Shown: positions 18,464 through 27,753, numbered from the stretch's first letter. The stretch is 64,000 bases of DNA from a bacterium (GCA_026710435.1 JAPOQZ010000175.1:1-64000); one strand, 5' to 3'. The notes: generated by a model from the letters alone, not told the origin. Program-made: numbers and translations.

Positions 18464-19306
18464 TTGTCCGAAGTGTCCACGGTAACCGCTAGCCAAGCTC
18501 CGAGCCTGTCCGGGTGGCGTACGTATCTACGCAACCTGTGGCGCTGGCGGGAGTTCGGGTGGTTCCTGGCGATGGGGAACCTCAAGGCGCGCAACGCCTC
18601 GACTTCGCTCGGTTTGTTCTGGTGGGTGCTCAATCCGTTGATCATGGCCGCGGTCTATTTCCTCGTCTTCGGGGTTATCTTCGAGGGCAGGAGGGGCGAC
18701 GCGGACTTCCTAGCCTGGCTGCTGTCCGGCGTGTTCGTCTTCAACTTCACGGCGACCACCATGACTTCGGGGGCCAACAGCATCCTGGCCAACCGGAGGC
18801 TCCTGGTGAACATCCGCTTCCCGAGACTGGTGCTGCCGATCTCAGCCGTCACCGAAACGGGGGTAGGTTTCATCCTGTCGATCGCGGTCTACTACATGAT
18901 CGCCTGGCCGGCCAACGGCGTCGTCCCGGGCGCCTCGATCGTATGGCTTCCGTTGGCGATCGCCCTCCACACGGTGTTCAACCTCGGGTTGGCGGCCTTG
19001 ACCGCCCGCCTCGCCATACCGTTCCGTGATATCAACAACCTGATCCCCCACATCAACCGTCTGTGGCTGTACCTGTCACCGATCATCTGGCCGCTCAGCC
19101 TCATAGAGGGACGGGGTGGGTGGTTGGAGCAACTAGCCCCACTCAACCCGATGTTCGGGCTGCTCTCCTTCTACCGGATGGCGTTGATGGGTCGTGAACT
19201 GGACGTCTCCGCCTTCCTGACGGCCCTGGTGTGGGTCCTGCTGGTCGGCGCCGGGGGGATCGTCAGCTTCGTCCGTCACGAGGGCAACATGGTCAGGCAC
19301 CTGTGA
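18464..19306 (+). CDS. ABC-2 type polysaccharide/teichoic acid export permease
   Basis: 280 aa with six membrane helices. It resembles Wzm/TagG permeases, including the RNLKARNAS-like amphipathic entry (MGNLKARNASTSLG) and the LGLFWWVLNPL helix. TTG 18464 is chosen; a GTG at 18473 is possible. It overlaps the ATPase gene by 4 nt (GTGA), so the two form an exporter for a lipid-linked glycan. The substrate is not evident. Confidence 0.85.
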   Translation: MSEVSTVTASQAPSLSGWRTYLRNLWRWREFGWFLAMGNLKARNASTSLGLFWWVLNPLIMAAVYFLVFGVIFEGRRGDADFLAWLLSGVFVFNFTATTMTSGANSILANRRLLVNIRFPRLVLPISAVTETGVGFILSIAVYYMIAWPANGVVPGASIVWLPLAIALHTVFNLGLAALTARLAIPFRDINNLIPHINRLWLYLSPIIWPLSLIEGRGGWLEQLAPLNPMFGLLSFYRMALMGRELDVSAFLTALVWVLLVGAGGIVSFVRHEGNMVRHL

Positions 19307-20046
19307 AGCTGCCGGCTGTCTCGGTCAACGGGGTCGGAGTCACCTTCCGGTCCTACGTCGAGCAGGTCCCGACCATGCGCAGGATGGTCGCCCGCGGGCG
19401 GCTGCGGAGGAGCACCTCGGTCGTAGCCCTCGACGATGTGTCCTTCGATGTGGACAGGGGTGAGACGTTCGGTCTCGTCGGTGACAACGGGGCGGGCAAG
19501 AGTACGCTGCTTCGGGTGATCGCCCGGACCATGCGGCCTGACAACGGGACCGTCACCGTCCGGGGCGAGACCTCCACGCTGCTCCAGCTAGGTGCAGGAT
19601 TCAACCTGGAACTCTCAGGTCGCCGCAACGTGTATTTGAGCGGGTTGGCGCACGGGCTGAGAAGGGCGGAGATCACGCGGTTGTTCGACGACATAGTCGA
19701 CTATGCGGGGCTCGCGGAGGCCATCGACCGGCCGCTCAAGTCTTACTCCTCCGGGATGCTCTCCCGGCTGGCCTTTTCGATCTCGATGCACCTGCTGCCC
19801 GACATCCTGCTCCTCGACGAGGTACTGGCGGTGGGCGACGCCGGCTTCAGGGAGAAGAGTCTGGGAGCGATGCGTGATCTCCTCGTGAGGGGGGGCACGG
19901 TGATCGTTGCCAGCCACTCCCTCCAGATGGTGGTGGAGATGTGTGATCGGGTGTTGTGGCTGGAGCGTGGCAAGATCCGCGGGTTGGGTCCGGCGGCGCC
20001 GGTGATCGAGGCATACAGGCGGGCCCCTCCGGTTGCGGCCGGCTGA
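19303..20046 (+). CDS. ABC exporter ATPase, Wzt/TagH type
   Basis: 247 aa from GTG 19303, which overlaps the stop of the permease. Walker A GDNGAGKST, signature YSSGMLSRLAF (polysaccharide-type, in place of LSGGQ), Walker B ILLLDEVLAVGD, and the H-loop ASHS are all present. It ends right after the nucleotide domain, so it lacks the C-terminal glycan-binding domain of long Wzt proteins. This points to export of an acceptor that needs no terminal-modification reader. Confidence 0.9.
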   Translation: MKLPAVSVNGVGVTFRSYVEQVPTMRRMVARGRLRRSTSVVALDDVSFDVDRGETFGLVGDNGAGKSTLLRVIARTMRPDNGTVTVRGETSTLLQLGAGFNLELSGRRNVYLSGLAHGLRRAEITRLFDDIVDYAGLAEAIDRPLKSYSSGMLSRLAFSISMHLLPDILLLDEVLAVGDAGFREKSLGAMRDLLVRGGTVIVASHSLQMVVEMCDRVLWLERGKIRGLGPAAPVIEAYRRAPPVAAG

Positions 20047-20076
20047 TCGGGTCAGAACCAGGATCGGGCTGAGAAC

Positions 20077-21141
20077 ATGATTCATGTCTTCATCGGCACC
20101 AAGGCCCAGTACATAAAGACTGCCCCGCTGCTGTGGTTGATGGACGAGAGGGGGGTCGGCTACCGGCTCATCGACTCCGGCCAGCACGCGGTTCTGGCCG
20201 CCGGCTTCAGGGAACAGATGGCTATCCGGGCACCGGACGTTCAATTGGGCAGGCGGGAGGACGTTGTTTCTGTTCCCCAAGCTGTCGTCTGGACTCTCCG
20301 CCTAGCCGGACGGCTCCTGTCCAAGGGCCGGATCCGCCGGGAGGTGTTCGGCGATCGCGGCGGGATCTGCCTCGTACACGGAGACACACCGTCGACCCTT
20401 CTGAGCTCGTTGATGGCCCGGCGGGCCGGGCTGGCGGTAGGCCACCTCGAAGCCGGCCTGAGTTCCGGTCGCTGGCTGCATCCGTTCCCCGAGGAGTTGA
20501 TCCGCCACCTGGTCGCGCGGAAGGCCGATCTCCTGTTCGCGCCGGACCGCCGAGCGGTTCGCAACCTCGAAGCCATGAAGGTCAGGGGCCGGGTTGTTCC
20601 CCTGCCCGGCAATACGGTTATCGAAGCGCTTCGCCGAGCGGAACCCGTCGGAGCCGGTGACGGGCCCGTGATCATCACGATGCACCGGGTGGAGAATCTC
20701 CACCGCAGGGCCAGGCGGGAGGGCCTGGCGGCACTGGCCGAGCAACTGGTCGCCACCCATGAAGTGCGCTGGCTGCTCCACCAGCCGACCAGGGGCGCAC
20801 TGGGTGGGGCGACCATCGACAGGTTGGCGACGGCGGGGGTCCGGATGACTGATCTGGTTGGACACTCCGAGTTCCTAGGCATGCTCGCCGCAGCCCCGTT
20901 CGTGATCACCGACGGGGGTTCGATCCAGGAGGAGTGCGCGATGCTCGGGGTTCCCACCCTCTTGTGGCGCAAGCGCACTGACCGTCCCGACGGTGTGGGC
21001 GAGAACGTGGTGCTGGGCTGCTACGACGCTTCCACCGCGCAGGACTTCATCACGGATCCGGATCGGTTCCGCCGACCGGCCCGAGTGCCTGCTGCCACTC
21101 CTTCCGTGCGGATCCTCGAAGAGTTGTCCGGGTGGCTATGA
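20077..21141 (+). CDS. wecB: UDP-N-acetylglucosamine 2-epimerase-like enzyme
   Basis: 354 aa. WecB fold: N-terminal GTKAQYIKTAPL, the HGDTPSTL box, HLEAGLSSG, FPEELIRHL, ITMHRVENL, and the UDP-site SIQEECAMLGVP. Known members make UDP-ManNAc from UDP-GlcNAc; some relatives are hydrolases. GTKAQ replaces the usual GTRPE near the start. Its last 92 bp overlap the converging flippase-like gene. Confidence 0.82.
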   Translation: MIHVFIGTKAQYIKTAPLLWLMDERGVGYRLIDSGQHAVLAAGFREQMAIRAPDVQLGRREDVVSVPQAVVWTLRLAGRLLSKGRIRREVFGDRGGICLVHGDTPSTLLSSLMARRAGLAVGHLEAGLSSGRWLHPFPEELIRHLVARKADLLFAPDRRAVRNLEAMKVRGRVVPLPGNTVIEALRRAEPVGAGDGPVIITMHRVENLHRRARREGLAALAEQLVATHEVRWLLHQPTRGALGGATIDRLATAGVRMTDLVGHSEFLGMLAAAPFVITDGGSIQEECAMLGVPTLLWRKRTDRPDGVGENVVLGCYDASTAQDFITDPDRFRRPARVPAATPSVRILEELSGWL

Positions 21142-22033
21142 ACTCGGCCACCGAGGTGGCGATCAGGTCACGGGCGAGCAGGACCAGCCGGTAGCCCCCC
21201 AGGACGACCGCCATACCGACCACCTCCTCCGCCCGCAGCACGGTGGCCATTCCCACCTCGAACACTCCGATGCCCTGCGGCGCGAAGGGGGCGAGGAACC
21301 CGATGCCCCAGGTAAGGAGGAAACCACCAACCACGAGGGTGGTCCGGTACGGATCCGCAACCGGGAATGAGCGCAGGTAGAGGAGGAAGGTCAGGGCAGA
21401 CCATCCCCAGAACACCAGGTTGATCCCCACCAGTTGCAGGTATCCACGCCAGGTGAGGGAGAACACCACTCCCTTCCGAGCCGCCCACCAGGCGACTACC
21501 CGACCCCCTATCGCCGGGGAGGTGGCGGCGATCAGAGCGAGTGCCAGCACGATCATCCAGGTGGCGCCGCCGGGGATTCCGCCGGAGAGACTCAGAACTC
21601 CGAGACCGCAGATGAGAACCACTGTCAGGCTGGTGGCCATCTCGAGGACGGCGGTGGCGCTGAGGGGTCCGATCGGCAGTCCGGCGGCTCGGAGCAGGCC
21701 GACACGGCCCACCGCGAACCACACCGATCCCGGTACGTACCGTGCCAGCAGGGAGCGGGAGGTGGCGTGGGTGGCCTTGTTGAGAACCTGCAGTGGAGGA
21801 GCCCGGTAGCCCTGGGTACGGAGGCTGACCACCCAGAACCAGGCACCCACCAGGATGAGCCCGAAGCTCGCTGCCAGCGAAGCCGCGATCAGTCCCGGCC
21901 TCGCTCCCACTACCAGTTGGACCACGTCCGACCACTCCGATCGTACGATCCACCCGATCAGGACCGCCAGACCTACGAGGTAGGCGATCCTGAGCACCTT
22001 CAGGAAGGGTTTGAGGCGCTCCAGGCGACTCAC
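21050..22033 (-). CDS. Lysylphosphatidylglycerol synthase TM-like (flippase-domain) protein
   Basis: 327 aa from GTG 22031-22033. About eight membrane helices. The fold resembles the UPF0104/AglD membrane domain (RSLLARYVPGSVW, FLAPFAPQGIGVFE with the conserved PxGxGxxE pattern). Proteins of this type often lie in glycan loci and move or modify lipid-linked intermediates. It overlaps the upstream pyruvyltransferase gene by 4 nt and converges on the epimerase gene with a 92-bp overlap. Confidence 0.75.
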   Translation of the reverse strand: MSRLERLKPFLKVLRIAYLVGLAVLIGWIVRSEWSDVVQLVVGARPGLIAASLAASFGLILVGAWFWVVSLRTQGYRAPPLQVLNKATHATSRSLLARYVPGSVWFAVGRVGLLRAAGLPIGPLSATAVLEMATSLTVVLICGLGVLSLSGGIPGGATWMIVLALALIAATSPAIGGRVVAWWAARKGVVFSLTWRGYLQLVGINLVFWGWSALTFLLYLRSFPVADPYRTTLVVGGFLLTWGIGFLAPFAPQGIGVFEVGMATVLRAEEVVGMAVVLGGYRLVLLARDLIATSVAEFIATRTTLRGSARKEWQQALGPVGGTDPDP

Positions 22034-23097
22034 CCGGCCACCAGGTCCAGTGCCCGATCGTTCTCGACCAGGCGGCTCCTGAGCAACTCTCTCGCCTCGG
22101 CGACCCGTGCGGTCACCGCCATGGCGGCTTCGGCGGCTCTCACCATCCGGTCGGGCTCGGATTGGAGGAGGCTCACGACCGGTGCCCATCGGCCACCCTC
22201 GGAGGCCAGGGACCCCATCTTGGGTGAGTAGTCGAGCACCACCGCGGGCCTCCCGTGCAGGAGGGCGGCGATGGCACCGTGATACCGCATCGTTATCACC
22301 AACCGGCTTCGGCCTACCTCGGTGAGTACGTCGTCCAGTTCTGGCGCCAGGAGCTCGACACCTGATCCGAGATGATCCGCCACGGCTCGATGGATCGGCA
22401 TGTCACGGCTTTCCTGGAAGGCCACCATACGGATGGAGAGCCCGGTGGCGTCCGAGACGGCAGCGAGCGTCGCCGCCAAGGCGGCCACCCGGGATGCTGC
22501 CGGAGGGGCGGAAGCCTTGGTGGCCGCAGTTCCGACCCCTTTCCGGTTCGGTGGCCTGAGGATCACGCACAGCGTGTCCTCGGGTTCCACAGGGTCGACC
22601 CGCTCTCCCATGACGGCGTCGCTACCCACGCGGACGCCGTCGAGTCCCCATCCGAGGAGACGCTCGGCCGAGTCATGGTCCCGAACGACGATCGGCGAAA
22701 GACGACCCAGAGCTCTCCGGGCGATGGAGACCGCTATGGGGCTAGTGACCCGTCCGACGCCCAAACCTACGGCACATCCGGGTATCAGCCGCGCCGAGCG
22801 CATGCGCAGAGAGTGGAAGGGTACGTTCCACATGGATGTCTCCGTCTGGATCAGACCTCCGGTGACCACCAGCCCGTGCATGCTTCGCAAGGAACGTTGG
22901 AGGCGGATCGTGTCGAGGGGGGACCGGTGATTCACCGCACCGATCCGGTGGATCCGTTCGGTGGCGGACGTGTCGATGGAGACGGCCACCGGATCCGCAC
23001 CCCGTCTGCGCAGCTCGCGAACGACTGCCCTGAGAATCAGTTCGTCCCCCAGGTTGTCCGAGCCGAACCAACCGGTGATCGCGACGCAGCGGGTCAT
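22030..23097 (-). CDS. Polysaccharide pyruvyltransferase family protein
   Basis: 355 aa. CsaB/WcaK-type glycosyltransferase-B fold: N-terminal TGWFGSDNLGDELIL, a GGLIQTET box and the C-terminal MRYHGAIAALLHGRPAV motif with the conserved RxH. Such enzymes add a ketal pyruvate from phosphoenolpyruvate to a sugar of a surface polymer, giving it negative charge. It is the middle gene of a minus-strand set with the glycosyltransferase and flippase-like genes. Confidence 0.85.
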   Translation of the reverse strand: MTRCVAITGWFGSDNLGDELILRAVVRELRRRGADPVAVSIDTSATERIHRIGAVNHRSPLDTIRLQRSLRSMHGLVVTGGLIQTETSMWNVPFHSLRMRSARLIPGCAVGLGVGRVTSPIAVSIARRALGRLSPIVVRDHDSAERLLGWGLDGVRVGSDAVMGERVDPVEPEDTLCVILRPPNRKGVGTAATKASAPPAASRVAALAATLAAVSDATGLSIRMVAFQESRDMPIHRAVADHLGSGVELLAPELDDVLTEVGRSRLVITMRYHGAIAALLHGRPAVVLDYSPKMGSLASEGGRWAPVVSLLQSEPDRMVRAAEAAMAVTARVAEARELLRSRLVENDRALDLVAG

Positions 23098-23209
23098 CGG
23101 GTCATGCCGCCGCAGCCCTGTCTCATCACGGGAGCACCGGTGACGTGGCCAGGGTTGTGGGCATTCCGACCCGGATACGTGTCACTGTCGCCAACATCCT
23201 GCTCCCCGG

Positions 23210-24136
23210 TCAGTCGGGGGGGTCCCGGCGGGCCGATGTGGCCGGCAGCACCGTGTCGCGGGACCGGTTCAACTGCACCAGGAGGTCTGCCCCCAAGGCC
23301 AGGAGGAGGACCGCCGCGGCGGCGATCAGCAGCACCACCGTGTTGGTGGCGACGCGGAAGTCCTTGGTGATCAGGTCGTAGAGCAACTTCGCGAAGCCGG
23401 CGAGGCCGAGCGTAACTCCGATCGGGGCGAAGAAGCGCAGCGGGTTCCACAGCAGCACCATCCGGATCACCTGCCTGATGTAGAGGACGGTGTCCCTCCA
23501 CCAGTGGAACTTCGACTTGCCTGCCCTGGTGGAGTAGTCGATGGGCATGTAGCGCACCGAGTATCCGTTTGATAGGAAGCTCATGGTCAGGGTGGTCACA
23601 CAGCTGAACCCGGCGGGAAGCAGGTGCAGGTACTGACCGGCCACGACCCGGCGGAAGGCCCGGAAGCCGGAGTTCAGGTCCGGGATCCTGGTCATCGTCA
23701 GGAAGGACGCGAGCATGCGAATCGTCCACTTGGCGGGTACACGGATCACCTTCAAGGAGCCTCCTTCGGTTATCCTCGCTCCGACCACCATGTCCCATCC
23801 GGGTAGGTGATCAACCAGCCAGGGGATCAGGTCGTTGGGGTACGACATGTCGGCATCGGTCCACACCACCACGTCCCCCCGCGCCAGCGCGGTGCCCGCC
23901 CGGCGAGCCGCGCCCGATCCCCTGTTCTGGTCGAAGGCAACGAGTCTGATGCCTTCCATGTCGCGGAGTTCGTCGAGGCCGCCGTCGGTCGAGCCATCAT
24001 CCACCACCAGAAGTTCGTAGGCATAGGACGAGGCCTCCATCGCTTCCCGGATCCGCTGCACTTCCTGCGCCAGGTGTCCGGCCTCGTTGAAAACTGGTAG
24101 CACGATGCTGACATCGAGCGGTTCCTCGGGCTTCAT
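23210..24136 (-). CDS. Glycosyltransferase family 2, polyprenyl-phosphate type
   Basis: 308 aa from ATG 24134-24136, chosen because the GT-A fold starts right after it (SIVLPVFNEAGHL). Donor and metal-site motifs are VDDGSTDGG and WTDADMSYP (DxD-like). The DLNSGFRAFRR acceptor box is typical of dolichyl-phosphate-mannose synthase-like enzymes. Two C-terminal membrane helices (about 230-252 and 262-285) anchor it. It probably loads a sugar onto undecaprenyl phosphate for the polysaccharide pathway. Confidence 0.88.
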   Translation of the reverse strand: MKPEEPLDVSIVLPVFNEAGHLAQEVQRIREAMEASSYAYELLVVDDGSTDGGLDELRDMEGIRLVAFDQNRGSGAARRAGTALARGDVVVWTDADMSYPNDLIPWLVDHLPGWDMVVGARITEGGSLKVIRVPAKWTIRMLASFLTMTRIPDLNSGFRAFRRVVAGQYLHLLPAGFSCVTTLTMSFLSNGYSVRYMPIDYSTRAGKSKFHWWRDTVLYIRQVIRMVLLWNPLRFFAPIGVTLGLAGFAKLLYDLITKDFRVATNTVVLLIAAAAVLLLALGADLLVQLNRSRDTVLPATSARRDPPD

Positions 24137-24591
24137 GGCCGCGAGTTTGCCGGGCTGAGCGCGTTGCGGCAAGCCCGGCCGCCGCGCGAGGGTGATTTTC
24201 GACCGGGACGCATCCGGAACGGGCCATCTCATGGGGCCTCTTAGGCATGGATCGCCACAAGGCTCGCACACGAAGCGGAGCTCGATCTTGAAAGTGCTTC
24301 AGGTTTCCGAGACGGCCTCCTGATCAGCGGTAGCGGTGTCTTCGGCAGATGAACTCGGGTCTCTCTCGGGACCCGCGACTACCTGATTCAACGGGCGGTC
24401 CATCCCGATGACTGAAGCGGACGAGCAGTCGTGATAGGTGGTGGGTCTCTCTATTCCCAGGACGTGCTGAACAATGACGATTGCCGCTCGTGGATAGCTC
24501 AGCACCCTCCCAGATCGAAGTAGACACGTCTACCGTATGTTTGAAGGTATTCGGCGTTGGTCATTGATGATCGTCACACCCCCTTCGGTCC
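24137..24591. other. Gap between the glycosyltransferase and the merR-like gene
   Basis: No gene supported. It contains a GGGTCTCTCTCGGGACCCG hairpin (about 24358-24376) and the shortened palindromic element at 24457-24513. Confidence 0.45.
24457..24513 (+). repeat. Shortened palindromic element, copy 2 of the MITE-like family
   Basis: It has the left end GTGCTGAACAATGACGATTG and the right end GCTCAGCACCCTCCCAG, but the ~50 bp inner stem is gone. The outer arms still pair. It lies in the gap before the merR-like gene. Confidence 0.7.
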
Positions 24592-24622
24592 TTGACCTTC
24601 TAGCGGGTCGAAGGTCTAAGAT
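24592..24622 (+). promoter_or_regulatory. MerR-type promoter/operator with 19-bp spacer
   Basis: -35 TTGACC (24592-24597) and -10 TAAGAT (24617-24622) are 19 bp apart. The spacer is covered by a dyad: GACCTTC (24594-24600) and GAAGGTC (24610-24616). The long spacer with a central dyad is the hallmark of MerR-family promoters, which the regulator bends into an active shape on binding its inducer. It points at the merR-like gene itself, so autoregulation is likely. Confidence 0.7.
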
Positions 24623-24722
24623 TCGACCCATACCGATCGTTCGGATCCGTAGTGTGCTGTGGTCCGTTGGCTGGCAGCAGTTCTCGCCTCACGGCAAGGT
24701 TCGGGCGAGGAGGGCTGTCATC

Positions 24723-25442
24723 GTGTTCATAGGCGAAGTCGCACAGGCAATCGGCTTGAGTGCGTCGGCGATCCGCTACTACGAAGCCAGAGGGATCGTT
24801 CCCCCCGCTGCGGAGCGGACTCCGGGAGGATACCGAGACTACAGCGACGAAGAGGTGGTACTCCTCAGATTCGTCAAGCGCCTCCGCTCGCTCGGGATCC
24901 CGCTCGACGAAATCCGAGGGATAGTGTCCCTGCGCACGCACGGTGAAGCGCCCTGCGGTCCGGTACGCGAAGCGCTCGACCGTGAGGTGCTGGTGATCGA
25001 TCAGCAAATCGGATACCTGAGGCGCGTCCAGGAAGAACTCCTGAGATTGAAGCTCCATGCGGACAGTACGGTCGACCACTGGCCTGCTCACTGTGTCTGC
25101 GATGTGTTGGATGAGGACGCCGACCTCCGTCCTACGAGCGAGGGGACGCAAGTCGTCCTGCAGTACTTCGATCACTGTCCAAACTGGCAGGTCGTGAGGC
25201 GGCACCTCGACTACCTGGGCGTGAAAGTCCGGTACCAACGGATCGACACGGTCGAGCAGGCAGAGGAGCTGGGTTTCCACGGCTCGCCGACGATCCTGGT
25301 CGACGGGGTCGACCCGTTTGCCGAATCCGACTCCAAGGTGGGCCTGGCATGCCGTATCTACCGCACGCCGGGAGGCTCCGCTCCTTCTCCCACTCTCGAA
25401 CAGTTGGCTACCGCTGTCTCCTCCGCCCGCGGACCGGACTGA
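24723..25442 (+). CDS. MerR-family regulator fused to a thioredoxin-like domain
   Basis: 239 aa from GTG 24723 (GAGGAGGG about 7-9 nt before it). Residues 1-70 are a MerR winged helix (IGEVAQAIGLSASAIRYYEARG, then TPGGYRDYSDEE). A coiled helix follows (about 80-112). Cys78, Cys124 and Cys126 are placed much like the metal-binding Cys82, Cys117 and Cys126 of MerR. Residues 143-235 look like the thioredoxin-fold protein of mercury loci: FDHCPNW, then GFHGSPTILVDGVDPF with a cis-Pro, and GLACRIYRT. The fusion implies a thiol-metal or organomercurial signal. No merA or merB is nearby. Confidence 0.8.
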   Translation: MFIGEVAQAIGLSASAIRYYEARGIVPPAAERTPGGYRDYSDEEVVLLRFVKRLRSLGIPLDEIRGIVSLRTHGEAPCGPVREALDREVLVIDQQIGYLRRVQEELLRLKLHADSTVDHWPAHCVCDVLDEDADLRPTSEGTQVVLQYFDHCPNWQVVRRHLDYLGVKVRYQRIDTVEQAEELGFHGSPTILVDGVDPFAESDSKVGLACRIYRTPGGSAPSPTLEQLATAVSSARGPD

Positions 25443-25589
25443 GACTCTCAGCACCGGACATTCCGGCGCCGCCACAGCATTCCCGGAGTTCAACCTCCAA
25501 GGCGCGGAGGGATAGAATGTCGTGGCTGCCCCGGGAACGTGGCCCGCAGGTTGCCCCGGCGGCACAGGATGTGACAAGGAGGTTTGGAT

Positions 25590-26375
25590 ATGGGCCGGCT
25601 CGACGACAAAGTGGCGGTGGTGACCGGGTCCTCTCGTGGGCTCGGAGAAGGCATCGCACGCAGGCTCGCCGCCGAAGGCGCCGCGGTGATATGTGCCGAC
25701 GTCTTGGACGCCTCCGCGGTGGCCGGCTCGCTTCCCGCCGCGCCATCCGGAGCTGCCCCCAAAGCGGTCCACCTCGATGTCACCGACCCCGGCCAGGTCG
25801 ACGAGGTGATGGGTGCCATAGCTCAGGACTACGGCCGGATCGACATCCTCGCCAACAACGCAGGGGTGGCCCAACCGATAGCCGAGGTCATCGACACGTC
25901 AGAAGAGGTCATAGACCGCGTATTCGCCGTGAACGTAAGGGGTGTGATCAACTGTTCCCGAGCCGCCGCCCACATAATGAAGGAGACCAACTGGGGGCGG
26001 ATCATCAACACGGCATCGCAGACCGGCAAGGTTGCCTGGCCGGGGTGGGGGATCTACTCGGTCTCCAAGTTCGCGGTGGTGGGGCTCACCCAGGCGATGG
26101 CCCTCGAGTTGGCACCCTACAACATCACCGTGAACGCCATCTGTCCGGGCACCATGTTCACCGACATGACCAAGACCGGGTTCGGGATGGCCGCCGAAAT
26201 GGCCGGACGGGAGCGTGACGACCTGCTCGCCGACCACATCGCCACCATTCCCATGAAGCGGCTCGGCACGGGCGACGACATCGGGGCGATGGCCGCCTTT
26301 CTGGCGTCGGACGACGCGAAGTTCACTACCGGGGCGAGTCTCAACCTGACCGGCGGGGAGCAGGTCTTCTTCTGA
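25590..26375 (+). CDS. Short-chain dehydrogenase/reductase
   Basis: 261 aa from ATG 25590 (AAGGAGG upstream). Classical SDR: TGSSRGLGEGIA cofactor loop (residues 12-23), NNAGVA, the catalytic Ser in NTASQTGKVAW, and YSVSK. Asp at the end of the second strand (ICADV) favours NAD(H). It oxidises or reduces a hydroxyl group, probably on the substrate of the catabolic genes that follow. It is the first gene of a plus-strand run. Confidence 0.9.
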   Translation: MGRLDDKVAVVTGSSRGLGEGIARRLAAEGAAVICADVLDASAVAGSLPAAPSGAAPKAVHLDVTDPGQVDEVMGAIAQDYGRIDILANNAGVAQPIAEVIDTSEEVIDRVFAVNVRGVINCSRAAAHIMKETNWGRIINTASQTGKVAWPGWGIYSVSKFAVVGLTQAMALELAPYNITVNAICPGTMFTDMTKTGFGMAAEMAGRERDDLLADHIATIPMKRLGTGDDIGAMAAFLASDDAKFTTGASLNLTGGEQVFF

Positions 26376-26406
26376 GCAGGTCTCCCTTTCTTCCCTCATC
26401 CGCCAA

Positions 26407-27519
26407 GTGGTGAGCACCATGCGCGCGGCCGTCTATCACGGCACCCGCGACATCAGGGTCCAGGATATGGAAACACCCCGTCCGGCTCCTGGCGAGTTGC
26501 TCCTCGAAGTGCATGCCGCGGGTGTCTGTGGAACGGACGCCTCGGAGTGGGACCACGGACCGATGATGTTCCCGCTGGCGGCGCCGAACGAGTGGTCCGG
26601 ACACGGAGGGCCCATCGTTCCCGGTCACGAGTTCGGCGGCCGGGTGGTGGGTCGGGGTCCGGGGGTTGACGGATTCCCGGACGGGACACTCGTTGCCAGC
26701 GGTGCCGGAGTGTCCTGCGGATCGTGCAGGCCGTGCCGGGCCGGGATCACCAACTTCTGCGACCGGTACTTCACGCTCGGCCTGCAACGGCACGGGGCGC
26801 TCGCCGAATACGTCGCGGCACCTGCTGACATCTGCCTGGACGTGGGAAGTCTCGGGTTGGACGACGACCTTGCCGCTCTGGTGCAACCCATGTCCATCGG
26901 GCTCCACTCCTACCGCCAGGGCGGAGCCAACCCGGGCGACCCGGTGGTGGTCATCGGAGTGGGAGGGGTGGGTGCATTCCTCGTCCACGCCGCCGCCAGC
27001 TCCGGCGCGCGGGTGCTGGCCGTCGATCTCGATCCGCATCGCCTGTCGGTCGCCGGCGCGTTGGGGGCAGCCGCCACGCTCGCCGTTCACCGGGAGGAGC
27101 CATTGGTCCCCCGGATCGTGGATGCTCTGGGGGGTCCGGCCACGGTGGTCTACGAGGTGACCGGGGTGCCGTCGGTATTGACGGCAGCTCTCGAAGCAGT
27201 GGCGCCGAGAGGTCGGGTGGTGGCGATCGGGCTGGGAACGGCGCCGGTGCCGATCGACGTCCGCTCCCTGACCCTCCGGGAATTGCGGCTGGTTGGTACG
27301 AGTGCCCACGTCTTCGAGCAGGACTTCGCCGACGCCGCCCGTCTCGTCGCCTCGCGTTCCGGGGGATGGTCCGACGTCGCACCGGTGGCCCTACCGCTCG
27401 AGGCGGTGGTGGAGGAAGGGCTGGCGCCGATGGCCAGGGGGCGGCCCCGGCGGATAAAGACGCTGGTCGACCCTTCGTCGGTCACAGCCCGCCCCGCGTC
27501 TGGGTCAGGCGTCCGTTAG
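26407..27519 (+). CDS. Zinc-dependent alcohol dehydrogenase (MDR family)
   Basis: 370 aa from GTG 26407; ATG 26419 is an alternative. Catalytic zinc ligands: Cys in AAGVCGTDASEW and the His-Glu pair of VPGHEFGG. Structural zinc Cys cluster: CGSCRPCRAGITNFC. The Rossmann loop is GVGGVGAFLVHAA. It resembles sorbitol, butanediol and threonine dehydrogenases. The substrate is probably a polyol or secondary alcohol. It lies 31 nt after the SDR gene. Confidence 0.88.
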   Translation: MVSTMRAAVYHGTRDIRVQDMETPRPAPGELLLEVHAAGVCGTDASEWDHGPMMFPLAAPNEWSGHGGPIVPGHEFGGRVVGRGPGVDGFPDGTLVASGAGVSCGSCRPCRAGITNFCDRYFTLGLQRHGALAEYVAAPADICLDVGSLGLDDDLAALVQPMSIGLHSYRQGGANPGDPVVVIGVGGVGAFLVHAAASSGARVLAVDLDPHRLSVAGALGAAATLAVHREEPLVPRIVDALGGPATVVYEVTGVPSVLTAALEAVAPRGRVVAIGLGTAPVPIDVRSLTLRELRLVGTSAHVFEQDFADAARLVASRSGGWSDVAPVALPLEAVVEEGLAPMARGRPRRIKTLVDPSSVTARPASGSGVR

Positions 27520-27579
27520 CCCCAGTCTTGACAGTCGGGGTTTGCCCGGCGACGGAGAAACCGCGGTCACCTTACTGAC

Positions 27580-27705
27580 CTACGAAAACGGGTGCTCGGC
27601 GGTCCCGCCGGGCCTGGGCGAGATCATCACCCGAAAGGTGAACGCCGGACACTTCACGAGAGTGAACCTGACGTGGCCCTTGCGGCGTCGGTGTGACTGG
27701 GGCAT
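27580..27705 (-). CDS. Micro-ORF family member (iii), 41 aa
   Basis: ATG 27703-27705 to TAG 27580-27582. It shares with micro-ORF (i) the spacing G10-H11, P20, F22-T23 and V26 and the leader CTAGCC, CTGATTCTT, ATG. The nucleotide sequences have diverged more than the copies at 1-125 and 43567. It sits divergently before the M24 gene. No known family. It may be a small protein or the remains of a longer repeated gene. Confidence 0.35.
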   Translation of the reverse strand: MPQSHRRRKGHVRFTLVKCPAFTFRVMISPRPGGTAEHPFS

Positions 27706-27753
27706 CAAGAATCAGGGCTAGGATCGGCGGAAGCTCAGATCGAGAGGCCCCGA

